From Glandiceps talaboti (taxonomy: Eukaryota; Hemichordata; Enteropneusta; Spengelidae), in the NCBI RefSeq assembly GCF_964340395.1, contig NC_135555.1, positions 15,787,246 to 15,851,245 of the forward strand: 64,000 nt of DNA, in the 5' to 3' direction. The notes under the pieces were generated by a model that was given only the letters and a program-made list of their open reading frames with translations, made no database searches and had not been told where the DNA came from. A program made the translations under genes and the position numbers. Shown here one piece after another: positions 9,922 through 21,141 of the stretch (positions are counted from its first letter, which is position 1; each line of letters starts with the position of its first letter).

Positions 9922-12900
9922 CTACCTGTTTACAATACTCCTGACACATTAGTAATGCATGTCACACTTAAAGTTGATCACGTGAAGTATTTCACCATCG
10001 TATGCTGTACATAGTCATACGTGCGTGATACCTGATCAGGGGTACAAAATGACATATAGTATGCGGTAGTCGATAGTGAGGTAATCGGTCACACTCTGAT
10101 GAAGAAAGACAACACATGTATGTCCATACATTCGCATCCGGTTTCGCATAACCAAAGATCCACTTTTTGTTTACCCATACCTTTGAGTTAATCTCACCTA
10201 TAATTGTACACATTTGTTTAGCAAATTGTGCAAATAGAAACACACTTTAAAAGTGCAACGAATCGGTGAACAAATGAACGAAAGCAGTCGCCAGTTCCCT
10301 TAGTCAGTTATTTTTCTAAATGGTGGAAACAATAGCAGGCAAGTTATTAGTACTGTCTTCTTCTACTGTAAAAATGTTTCATTTCTCTCAAAGCCTACGA
10401 GTTCCACATGTTAATCAATACTATATTTATACTTTAGCGAAACTCCGAGTATGAATGCATTAGTGAACGCAGTCGGTAAAACCCAACATCCCCCCACCCA
10501 CCACCCACCTCTTGAATAAATATGATCAAAATAGGATTATTGCACATAATATGATGAGTAAAACATGCATGAACTAGAATGAACTGATGCCTTCCCGCTA
10601 GGCCAAACCATAGATTTTCCATGTTTTTTTTCTTAAAAATTCTGAGCTATAGCTATCATAATGATGTGGCCCTTAATTTGAAAATCGTTAATTACTAGTA
10701 TGTATATGAAATTTGAAGGCATCCTAATTATCGAAAAATCATTAATTATGTAAATTATGCATCACAAGATGTTATTACACAGATAGACAACTGTACATTC
10801 ACCTCCATGGTCCAACATGCATCACTACTTTTCGCCATCTCATTTATATCTTGCAAGTTAACATTGTGCACAATAGCAAGCAGTGTATAATCTGTTAATC
10901 TCAAAAGTTAACATTCAAAGGTACATGTACTTGTATACACATACATGTACAGTATAGTGTGGCAGTATCAATAAACGGCAACAGTATTTCAAGAATTTAC
11001 TTCCTTAATTCATATATGCATCATGTCTGCCTACATTTCAACAATAATTACTGACCGGTCTGTCAGAATGTTTGAGCTAACCAATCAAGTTTCCGATTTG
11101 CATTTTCAGTGTGTCATCATACCATGGCATAAAAACTGTCAATGATGTTTATTTAATTAAAAATCAAACATGTATTGAAATATGTAGTTTTCTAAATATA
11201 ATCTGTGTGTGATAGAACAGCATCTTTTTACTCTCTGTATTACCCTGTGCGAAAACCAAACAGAAAGTTGTGGCATCACAAGTTCACCATTGACATAAAA
11301 CAAATCCGGACATCTCAAAGAAGGAAAGAAAAAAAGTTGCCCGCATAGGCGAAGGAGGAAAAAAATAATTCACAGGCAAACAGGTGGGAAAAATAATGAC
11401 TCTCCAACAATCTTCCAAGGCCCCCTCCAGGATATCAAATGGTCTACCCCTTAGGATATGCCTCGTTTGGTCTAAATTTACCCAACGCATGTGTATATAT
11501 ATGGCCAAATAATTAATGCAAACCATATTAAAGTCTTCAAGAGATGTTACCATGCCCTAAAGACTATTCTCAAAACATTGATAAATGATCACTATGAATC
11601 CTAGTTATTTATGAAATGCAGACTGTCGTCTCATGTACTCGAGTACGCTTGGAATCTTGTGTGGTCTGAATCCGATATCCTTGAGAGAGTCTGGTGACCT
11701 TTCAGTCTAAGTGGGATAAGCGTTGTAGTTAAAATATTGAAATTACTAAAATTATGAATATGTCATCTGTGACACTAGCTTCAAACGTAAGATGATTTTG
11801 TACATACATGGACAGCCATTCAGGAGAATGTCCTATGGAAGTTTGTTGTGGTATTGAGTTAGTCTGTAGTCATTTGCATAACGATTGAAATTAAAGAATT
11901 ATGTATACAATGTACATGGCATTCACTTTGAAGTTCACATTCTGAAACAATATTGTAACAAGTCAAAAGTATTTTGTCCTTACTTTAGGCACTGAGGTCA
12001 TATCAATTTCAACATTGTGTTACGGAAGACTTCCGTTTACATTTATTATTTTCAATTAGAGTAAAGTTTGATCTTTGATTTCAGATTGTGCCAGTTTCAG
12101 GAAAACAACAATGTGGTTGTAATCCACATGGATTTCAATGGAAAGGGGTTGTTCAAGGATAGACCAAATGTTAAAATATTGTTTCCATTAGAGTGAACAT
12201 GAAACAAATGAAAATGAGAGTGACATCGTATTTAAATTTCCTAAATCCTCGTCCTGCCCATTGCTGTCAATATGTAAATATCTTTTTTGTGTGTGATTTG
12301 ATAACTTGTTGCTATCTTGTTTCTTGTTTAGTATTGTTCATTTGTTATGTTATGTATACAAATGTAAATAAGTATGTGTATTTGAATATTTATTTATCAT
12401 TGATATGTACACCTTGTATTTAGTTATTTCCAATATTTGCCAGGACCATGGAGTACATTAGTTTCAGGTGAACTATTTCCATGGTCCTCACCAGAAAAAT
12501 TTCTTATTAGTGATATTTTCTTTTGTATTGTTATTATCTTAAGTTTCTGGTGAAAATAAATAAATTCAAAAAATAAAAATAAATTCAGAGACAATCCGTT
12601 GGGTTTGAATCTGAAGATCTCTTTAGATGGAGCATGAAAAACCGTCTGACAATGTTAATTTCCTTTGGCGTCCTCAAAAACAATCATGTATGGTTCTATC
12701 TTTACCGTTCACTCTATATATATGTATTAAAGAGAGTCCTGACGGAGTATGAAGAAGATGAAGAATATCAGGTGTCGATCTGTTGATCTATGAGGACGTC
12801 AGAATGTAGTTCTTGATTAAAGAAAAGCAGATGCCTGGTGAGAAATCTGACACTGATATTTCCCTAAGTGATAACACTGTATTTTCGAAGCTCTAAAGCA

Positions 12901-13080
12901 ATGTCAATGTCCCCTCAAATTAAATGAACTTCATAACTTCCGTAGCCGCCCCCCCCCCCTCCCTCACTGAGCATTGCTTAGGGGAGGTTGTGAATTGAAA
13001 ATTGTATAAGGACATGTATGGGTCATTCAGAGCACAATATAAGTGTACATTAATTCGACAAAACCACATGAATGTTGTAA
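9922..13080. other. Intergenic, diverged copy of the zinc-finger-unit upstream region
   Basis: From about 11490 on, the sequence resembles stretches upstream of the zinc-finger promoters (about 26540, 38400 and 46900), for example TGATAAATGATCA(C/G)TATGAAT. It is a diverged copy of the unit with no finger array attached. The segment at about 12730-12900 recurs at about 27550, 39780 and 42390. No gene is seen. Confidence 0.5.
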
Positions 13081-13089
13081 ATACTAGTA

Positions 13090-14103
13090 TATCAAACGAC
13101 CGGCCCTAGGGTGAAATTTGGGTCAAAGAGTCACATACCAAGCCAAGAGTACATGCCTAATTCATTTCTCCCGGCCCTTTCAGACCATCAGAGGTCCAAT
13201 GACAAACTTTGCACTTCCAATTTATTTTGTGGCCACCCTATGTTCTCTGCTCCGCCATATATTCCACCGGTTCCGCCATATATTCCACCGGTTACTTTAT
13301 CATTTCATACAATCAGTTCACAGAGTCAGGTTGATGAGAATTTGGTATTTATTTCGTATTTTGAATTATTAAAACAACTACTATCTATGCACTGTATGTT
13401 TTCTACTTCAAATAACAAACGGTCACAGATCAGTCCTGTGCTTTTAACGCACATAATTACATAAATAGCACTAATGGTGTTGTAGAACAACTTTAGAGTT
13501 TGAACAATAATTACCATGCACAATCCAAGTTTTAAACAAACAAAAATATGGAATATATACTCTGGTCGTTCTATGTCATGACAACGCGTGTCTACGTCAC
13601 TGGTTCTGCTGTGTTCGAAATGTGAGTCAAAACGTTCACAATTGCCATTACATCAATTTTCTTTGACACTACTGGTGCTGGTATAATTATTGATACACGT
13701 ACTCAAACTCGACAAATACACCCTTCAATCGGATGCATGTGTTTCCACTGGAATGTCAAATTTGCCAGACTATACTTCGTCTTTTCTGTCAGTAAGTCGC
13801 TGGTATGCACTTTACTACTGTCTCTCTGGCGATGTTGAGTTGAGTATTAATTGTCCCGAAGAGTACATAGTTAAAGCTATGGCATAACTATGTTATTCTC
13901 CAATGTTTTTCTTCAATCAGCCGGAAAATGCTCGTGACCTAAGGGTTGTTACTACTCGTCTAGCGACTCATAGGTCACTCGTATTCATTTTGAAATTCCT
14001 TGGCTGAACGAAGAAATTATGCCTTTTCAAGGGGTTTGATCGGTCGGATATTATTCTGTCTTAGCAAGTGGTATCCTACACATCCCTGTTGTTATCTCTG
14101 CAC
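13090..14103 (+). pseudogene. Retrotransposon relic with a degenerate 2A-like motif, first part (unit A)
   Basis: This region is paralogous to 27890-29100. Near 13840 the frame reads CLSGDVELSINCPEEY. That resembles the GDVExNPGP 2A-like motif found near the start of some invertebrate non-LTR retrotransposon proteins, but the NPGP core is lost. Stops and frame breaks surround it. The relic resumes at 16382 after a DNA transposon insertion. The retrotransposon family is not certain. Confidence 0.4.
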
Positions 14104-14768
14104 ACGATGCTGAAGTTGTCTGCAAAAACGAATTGGAAAACACATTCAAAAACGTAAACGTAAACGTATTCGGGTAACTGACCGCAACTGACCTTTTTCA
14201 GTTCAAATTTCGAAAACAACTTTTAAATTGTAAATGTTAATAAACAGTATTGTACTTTTATCGTAATGACTATGACTAAATCATTTTAATAATGTAGACA
14301 ATTCACTAAAAGGTGATTCCTTTAATGAGTTTTTATGAAAGCAAGTTATTTTTTCATTGATTGGAGGAAAGATCATAAACACACAAACATTTGTCCTGTC
14401 GACATTTGTCGTCGTGTGTTGAATTTGTTTACATGATGGAAACGTTGTTTAAAAAGGAACTACTCTCGAAAGAAGTTTACCGACCCGTCCAAGTTGGAAG
14501 GTTAGGAATATTGGGAGTAGGATATGAATTGAAAATGAAAATTCAATTCTTATATTACTCAAATCACACAATCAGAGATAGATGTATTACAATGGCAATG
14601 TCACTTATAAAGTGACATTAATTAAGTAGATTTCCGCCCCCACATCCTCTCAACCATCCACTTTCTTGACATTATTTGAATAATTATTGCTTGTGTGGCT
14701 TCCGTGCAAAGTTTAGAATTAATTACTTCTAGAGACTTTCCACCTGGCTCGCATGGGTTGATATTTAG

Positions 14769-14820
14769 GGAGTGTCCAGATTTTACTTCCAGGGGGACGC
14801 TGGAGGATTTCCAAGTCCTT

Positions 14821-14874
<54 letters not shown>

Positions 14875-15640
14875 ATGTATGTATGCATGTATGCATGCAT
14901 GCATGCATGCATGCATGTATTGTGCTAGTTGTTATACTTTGATAGACAAGTTTTATTTCTATTTCGAGTATTAGGGGATTTCACTTGGCAAAATATCAGA
15001 TCAAAACATTGGGAACAGCAACAAAAAAAATGAGAAAACAAGAAATATAATGACTATGACTGGTTGAAGTTGTTCTTGAATGGAACTCATGAAAAAATGA
15101 AAGTGAAAGCGTTAAATAAATATCTTGATGAGCATTGATTACCAAAACACAGAAAATTAAAAAGAGAAAAATTAGACATAATATCCATTCACATAATAGG
15201 AACACCAGAATTTAGATCTAAAAAAATGACTGCAAATGAAAACTAATAAAATTAAAACTAATATCATGGGTATGAGTGAAACAGATAGTTGTGACTCTGA
15301 GACTGAAAGTGACACTTCTGTAATGCATGTTCTAGGCAGTGGTGGAGACAATTGTGATACTGATAGCTCAGAAAATTCATGTACTGATGATAACACTGAT
15401 AGTGATTGTGATGAAACAAGTCTTGCACATCCTCAGGGACAAGTTACTTTGAGAAGTGCCAGAATTGCAGATCGATTGATATTACATTAAATAATCGGGG
15501 GTTTTTTCCATGACCCCGCCTAAAAAAATGTGAATTTTTTTTAGACACCCTCTATTTTTCCTGTGAAAAATTCAGTGATGCCCCCCCCCCCCGAAAATCC
15601 TCCGGACCCCCTGGAAGTAAAATATGGACACTCCCTTACA
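14769..15640. mobile_element. Nested inverted-repeat segment inside the MULE
   Basis: The segment at 14769-14812 (GGGAGTGTCCAGATTTTACT...) recurs inverted at about 15594-15640. The left arm is followed inward by (GT)n at 14822-14871 and an ATGC/ATGT run. The right arm is followed outward by (CATA)n at about 15640-15680. This is probably a second transposon nested in, or captured by, the larger element. Confidence 0.45.
15236..15490 (+). CDS. Small acidic open frame carried by the MULE, function unknown
   Basis: An 84-codon frame in the element interior. The N-terminal 18 residues are basic and hydrophobic. The middle (about residues 13-62) is extremely rich in Asp, Ser, Glu and Thr (for example SETDSCDSETESDTS). 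The C-terminus is more ordinary. Acidic tails like this occur in N-terminal parts of some transposases and in many unrelated proteins, so it could be a transposase fragment, a captured host fragment or a chance frame. No catalytic motif is visible. Confidence 0.2.
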   Translation: MKTNKIKTNIMGMSETDSCDSETESDTSVMHVLGSGGDNCDTDSSENSCTDDNTDSDCDETSLAHPQGQVTLRSARIADRLILH

Positions 15641-15671
<31 letters not shown>

Positions 15672-16381
15672 CATACATCCATCCATGTGACATTGCAATC
15701 TTTTCCTTGTGTCTTGTGTATGATTCATATTTATTTGCGACAAAAATATTAATTGTTGGAAAAAGTTGCCAGAGATGTTACAAAAGAATACGTAAAAATC
15801 CTAGTATATACTGAGGTACAAAGACTTCGCTACTTCAGATCTCATCAGACGCATAAGCTATCATCAGTCCATTGACGAATACGTGACGGAGCGCTGATCA
15901 TGATCGCATATTCCAGAGCTAAAGTTGTACTAACTTACGACCTATGTACATATACGATTCCTAACCTTCCAACGTGGGGTCGTCTCAGACCACTAAAAAG
16001 AGGTCTGAGGGGTCGGTAAACTTCTTTTGTGACTAATTCCTTTTTAAACAACGTTTCCATCATGTAAACAAATTCACGAATGTCGACAGGACAAATGTTT
16101 GTGTGTTTATGATCTTTCCTCCAATCAATGAAAAAATAACTCGCTTTCATAATAACTCATAAAAGGAATAATCTTTTAGTGAATTATCTACATTATTAAA
16201 ATGATTTAGTCACAGTCATTACGATAAAAGTACAATACTGTTTATTAACATTTACGATTTAAAAGTTGTTTTCGAAATTTGAACTGAAAAAGGTCAGTTG
16301 TGGTCAGTTACCCGAATACGTTTACGATTACGTTTTTGAATGTGTTTTCCAATTCGTTTTTGCAGACAACTTCAGCATCGT

Positions 16382-16720
16382 TCTCTGCACAATATATATG
16401 GACCGGGTGTGTCTGTATGTTATTTCTTAATCCCTATATATATTGCTCAAGTCATTTTTGTTGACTTAGCAAAGAGCTTAAGATTTGTATCAGGCTATAA
16501 CTATGGTGGTCTTAACTTCTAGGCATATATTAGATCATTATTTGAATGTTTATCTACATTCCCACCCTTTTAATTATCAGAGGAATAGAGAATACCGTTT
16601 GGCTATTACTATCATCGTCGCAAACCACTGTCTGTTTTACGGCACCGTTCTTAACGTGCCGTCCCACTTTGTTTCGAAGTGTAGCGGAACGAATAACAGC
16701 TCTGGTTTGCGATAATGATT
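16382..16720 (+). pseudogene. Retrotransposon relic, second part (unit A)
   Basis: This continues the relic interrupted by the MULE and matches 29040-29100 plus 31885-32060 in unit C. Several stops fall in each frame. It lies directly before the decayed fingers of gene A. Confidence 0.35.
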
Positions 16721-16899
16721 ACTATGAGCATGGTCGTGTTCCTATGCAGGTGTGTTTTGTCTTGAACAATATCCTAACCAGCGACTTAAAGCAAAATAAA
16801 CTTCCCCGTCGTTAAAACAGTATTTTCAATCAAACTCCAAAAGTTTATTAATATTGGAGCCATAACCAATACCAGTAGGTGTGCATTACCCGGTAGATG

Positions 16900-17069
16900 T
16901 TTTATTCATTTCATGACACCAATAACACAATAGCATTTAAAGTCTTGCCTTACATCAGGAACTTCTTATTTAAAAAAAATATATATAACACAATAACATT
17001 TGAAATCTTGCCCTATACCGGAAGCTCTTCCTATTTCATGTTGCCGAAGAAATGTTTTCCTCATTCTTG
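16900..17069 (-). pseudogene. Decayed C2H2 fingers downstream of zinc-finger gene A
   Basis: Right after the gene A stop the minus strand still reads as a finger, with the two zinc-binding Cys codons changed from TGT to TGA (K*QE*GKHFFGN). Weaker finger-like text follows (GTA-GGCAAGA-TTT twice). The gene was longer and was truncated by point mutation. Confidence 0.6.
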
Positions 17070-18140
17070 TCATTTGTATGGCTTCTCACCAGTATGGATT
17101 CTCATATGTCTTGTCATACTTCTTTTCACACTGAATGTCTTGCCACACACTTCACATTTACATGGCTTCTCACCAGTATGGATTCTGATATGTTCAATTA
17201 AAGAACAAGTATAAGGAAATGTCTTTCCACATATTTCACATTTGTGTGGCTTCTCACCAGTATGGATTCTCCTGTGTTTTGTCATGTGTTCTTTGCGGGT
17301 GAATGGCTTTCCACATATTTCACATTTGTATGGCTTCTCACCAGTATGGATTCTCCTGTGTTTTGTCATGTGTTCTTTGCGGGTGAATGGCTTTCCACAT
17401 ATTTCACATTTGTATGGCTTCTCACCAGTATGGATTCTCACATGTGTAGTCATGTCACCACTATTAGTGAACCTCTTTCCACACACTTCACATTTGTATG
17501 GCCTCTCACCAGTATGGATTCTCATATGTATGGTTATGCCTGTTTTCGAAGTTAATGTCCTGCCACATATTTCACATTTGTATGGCTTCTCACCAGTATG
17601 AATTCTTTTGTGTGGGGCCATGTGTCGTTTGTGAGGGAATGTCATGCCACACACTTCACATTTGTATAGCTTCCCACCAGTGTGGATTCTCATATGTCGA
17701 GTTAAATTTTCTTTACAAGTAACCGTCTTTCCACACACTTCACATTTGTGTGGCTTCTTGCCAGTATGGATTCTCATATGTCGAGTTAAATGCCAGTTAC
17801 AAGTAAATGTCATGCCACACGCTTCACATTTGTATGGTTTCTCACCAGTATGGATTCTCATATGTCGAGTTAAGTGCTGATTACAAGTAAATGTCTTTTC
17901 ACACACTTCACATTTGTAAGGCTTCTCACCAGTATGGATTCTCATATGTATGGTCACGTGTGTTCTCCATTTAAATGTCTTTCCACACACTTCACATCTG
18001 TACGGCCTTTCACCAGTATGGATTCTCATATGTCCAGTTAACACATGCTTACAAGTAAATATCTTGCCACACACTTCACATGTGTGTATCTTCTCACCAG
18101 TATGAATTCTAAACGATGCAGTGATTTGCACATCTCCCAT
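17070..18140 (-). CDS. C2H2 zinc-finger protein A, 12 fingers
   Basis: A 356-residue single-exon array starting [17 protein letters not shown], the leader shared by all five cluster genes. Twelve fingers of form C-x2-C-x12-H-x3-H are joined by TGEKPYK linkers, typical of sequence-specific DNA-binding nuclear proteins. No KRAB, SCAN, BTB or ZAD domain is visible. Fingers 9 and 10 are identical in protein (GKPFTRKEHMTKHRRIH) and nearly identical in DNA (about 17230-17420), a recent 84-bp duplication. The ORF ends after KPYK where Cys TGT has become TGA. The start is the first ATG after a conserved acceptor-like CACAACAG or AACAACAG. The conserved TATA box and noncoding exon at 21030-21141 probably supply the 5' end. 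Confidence 0.85.
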   Translation of the reverse strand: MGDVQITASFRIHTGEKIHTCEVCGKIFTCKHVLTGHMRIHTGERPYRCEVCGKTFKWRTHVTIHMRIHTGEKPYKCEVCEKTFTCNQHLTRHMRIHTGEKPYKCEACGMTFTCNWHLTRHMRIHTGKKPHKCEVCGKTVTCKENLTRHMRIHTGGKLYKCEVCGMTFPHKRHMAPHKRIHTGEKPYKCEICGRTLTSKTGITIHMRIHTGERPYKCEVCGKRFTNSGDMTTHVRIHTGEKPYKCEICGKPFTRKEHMTKHRRIHTGEKPYKCEICGKPFTRKEHMTKHRRIHTGEKPHKCEICGKTFPYTCSLIEHIRIHTGEKPCKCEVCGKTFSVKRSMTRHMRIHTGEKPYK

Positions 18141-19741
18141 TATTTCCTGTTGTTTTCACAGATCAAATCTCTTGATAATCGAATATTTACTATGTCGTCC
18201 GTTCTCCACGTCTGTTCCTCTTTAGTCATTTACCTACAAAAATGAAAGTATACTGAAATGTTAAGGCGAAAAAAATGATTGTGTGTTTCCAATAACATGC
18301 CCTGAGAAAATATGGTAGGTAGGGATTTTATTTTATTTTTCTTTTTTCTTTTTTTTTTGTTTTCTTTCTTTTGAAAAATGTCAGCCAGAATAGTTGGATG
18401 AGATATGTATAAGCATTACTGTGGAAAGGGAAACAGAGGTTCATGATGGCTAAGGCGATAAAGAATAGTAAATGTTTATAAAATGCTCCTGGTCGGTACC
18501 TTACACTATTTAGAGTCGATCGGTTGTCGAAAACACAATTTTTTATTTGTGAATTTCATGAAGTGTGTGTCTTCAGCTGCAGATGAATATTAAGCTAAAA
18601 AATGTATTTATACAGTAAATGTTGATCAAATTTACATGTATCAAAAAACTAATTGGTGTGCATATGTTCCACATGATATGTTACCTATGTGCTAGGTTGG
18701 GATAAACATTGAGCATTGTATTTGAGAAATGACGTATTAGAGACGCTGGGACGGACGAGTGAAGGGAGCAGTCAAATTTACATATATCAAAAACTAATCT
18801 CAGGGGTGGAAAGTAAAATCTGAAGTTTTCTGAAAGGAAGGTCTAAATATTCAACAGTCACTGCAATTAAGGAAGGTAAGGACAGAGTCGTGGAATTCAT
18901 TTCACCACAAACATGATATCACTTCGATACCTCAGCTCATTAATTTGAATATATTAGCTGTAACTATACTATTAACTCCTATACCAGTAATCCTGTGAAT
19001 GTTTGTAAATTGAAAAAAAAGTGACATCTGACTGCAACAACAACACTAACATTTCATAACAACAGTGTTGTGTCAAGATAATATCACTCAAATTTGAATA
19101 CAAATACATGTTTATCAAGTACACTAGATGAACAAAAGTGTAATATGGCATATCAAAGCCATGTCAATATTCGAGTTTCATCATCACATTTTATCATTAT
19201 TACAGCTGTTTTCCGTAGACCGAGTCCAAACCATTGAATGAACTATCAAGATCAGTGAGCCTGATCACAAAGTTTCATGTCGAGATAGAGATAGACACCA
19301 AAATGATAACACATAAACATCACTTACACTGTGTGGACTGTGTATTTAGTTAATGATATAAAAAGTAATATCATGCATACTACTACACAAGGTATAATCA
19401 TTTGAAATTCAAACAAAACCTATGGTCACCAGCCAGTGAAAGTTGGTAGAATTTAGAATAGCAAAATTCTTACATATCGTTTTAAACTTCAAAATTTACA
19501 GTATTGTCTAATTACCGAAAAAATCATCAAAATAATACAAATATGAAACATATAGATTATACACTAAATGAACAACCATTATCAATGAGGACAAATGTAC
19601 TTTCTTTCTAATTATTCAATGTAATAACCAAATAATATATAATTTGAAAATTGCATTCATATTATTTGACCTTGCTAAATTATCAAAATCATTAATTACG
19701 CAAATATACCGTGATGCCGTGTCCACAGACAGACTGCTGGA

Positions 19742-19743
19742 CA

Positions 19744-19780
<37 letters not shown>

Positions 19781-19806
19781 AACAAACAAACACACACACA
19801 CACATG
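19742..19806 (+). repeat. ACAG/ACAA/CA microsatellite
   Basis: Compound tetranucleotide tract in the gene A intron. Confidence 0.85.
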
Positions 19807-20559
19807 GCAAAAAAACAAGCATACAAACAAACAATCTATTAATCAATCATAACAACCATTCCTTGCGAATGGTAAAAGTCAACTGACGTCGTACCAGCGT
19901 TAATCTGCATCATTCACCAACTAAACTTCATTTCAAGTGAAATCTGTCTTTTCCTTCACTTTTCATACAATTGAGTTTTCTTTCCTCATTTATAAAAACT
20001 GAGTTAGACAGAGTACAACATAAATAACCTGTACGTGAAATCCTAAAATATGTTTAGTACCGTTTATAACCGTTATAAATGGTAATTTCAGTGAAAATAA
20101 AATATTCTACAGTACTTTCTGCTCGATGGACATTCTTATGAAACAATATATTGAAGCCAATGACTGGTTTCAGTATGTACCGGTATGTCATACAGGTAAA
20201 TATTTGCATGGAAATCGCGTGTATGGCTTATATGCACATATTGCGCATGTATGGCAATGTATATGCATTTTAAAACAATAGGCAATGTGCAGCTTGTCCT
20301 CTGTCACATGACACATTCCCAAACAGCCAAGCTACACAAGATGTCATTAGGACTTATTTGGTATGAGGGAAAACAGTAAATTGTAACTACATGCAGTTTA
20401 GCTAAATGTGAGCCCTTAGTTTGAAGGGATATGTGTTGTTTCTCTCAAAATTGTAGACTTTGTTTGAAATAGTGGAGAGTGCATTTTACAAGAATTACAT
20501 CTTCCCACTGTATTGTCATGACTCTACATGTTTAGTATTTTAAATGATAGCATGGCTGG

Positions 20560-20815
20560 AAAATGATTGGCCTCAAGGCGCCCATTTGTTTCAAATTCAC
20601 GGACGTAAGCGTCGTTAACGTAATTTACATATTCGTGTTTACACAATAGACATTCCAAGTTTCCCTGTGAAGTGAATTTAAGTTAGTCGAACTTGGGGTC
20701 AGGCTGCAGGCCGAACCGTCAGGGCCTTGATAAATAAAGCCCGTGGTTCCAGTTTATACCTCATACATCGTCTCGTGTGCAATTTATCCTACAACAACAA
20801 TACTGGCTGTCGACG
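20560..20815 (+). repeat. Possible LTR-retrotransposon LTR end
   Basis: An AATAAA with downstream GC-richer text ends in ATTTATCCTACAACAACA. It is followed by CTGGCTGTCGACGGAG, which resembles the LTR/primer-binding junction of some Gypsy-type elements. No matching second LTR or coding region is seen, so this is tentative. Confidence 0.25.
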
Positions 20816-21029
20816 GAGAAAGATTTGATAGTATGGTGACATACTTAAACAAGTACAATCCAGGTAGGTCATAAAATCTGAGTCAACATAAAATGTTACC
20901 CTCCCCCTGGACGGGTTTCTGAAATATGACCTTCCCACTAATCCCCCGGCCTATCCCCTCGTAATTACTTCTTCTTTAAAAAATAATGGTCTTTCACAAC
21001 AATGCTAAAAGAGGTCATGGAAAATTTAC

Positions 21030-21141
21030 CTTTTGAAAACGTCTTGCATAATCGAATCCTTTGATAAATAAAATCTTCACTTTTCCACGGTTTAACTTCC
21101 ACTTTTGAAAATAGGCGTTCTAGATACCACGCAGGTTTATA
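21030..21141 (-). promoter_or_regulatory. Conserved TATA promoter and noncoding exon 1 of zinc-finger gene A
   Basis: On the minus strand a TATAAACCTGCG box (TATAAA at 21136-21141) is followed about 100 bp later by the donor TTCAAAAG|GTAAAT (exon end 21030). Upstream of the TATA lies a conserved block including GGAACGCGAACGTACAGGCG (about 21202-21221). The same arrangement precedes all five finger arrays. Confidence 0.6.

Larger units (their letters stand above)
14104..16381. mobile_element. Mutator-like (MULE-type) non-autonomous element, 9-bp target duplication
   Basis: The terminal inverted repeats are long: 14104-14509 and 15957-16381, about 410 bp, starting ACGATGCTGAAGTTGTC. The right arm carries an extra roughly 35-bp palindromic insertion (about 15978-16012). 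The element is flanked by a perfect 9-bp direct repeat TCTCTGCAC (14095-14103 and 16382-16390). In paralogous unit C the sequence (29005-29060) runs through uninterrupted apart from small changes, giving an empty site. Long TIRs plus a 9-bp duplication fit the Mutator superfamily. The 1.45-kb interior encodes no recognisable transposase. Confidence 0.75.
18141..21029 (-). other. Probable 5' intron of zinc-finger gene A
   Basis: Lies between the acceptor next to the gene A start and the donor at 21029. It contains segments matching the introns of D and E (for example about 18790-18870 against 47145-47230), an ACAG/CA microsatellite at about 19742-19806 and a possible LTR end at about 20540-20800. 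No other gene is seen. Confidence 0.5.

Noticed and set aside
19616-19846. Cys/Val-rich frame near the ACAG repeat
   Set aside because: Translation of a compound microsatellite.
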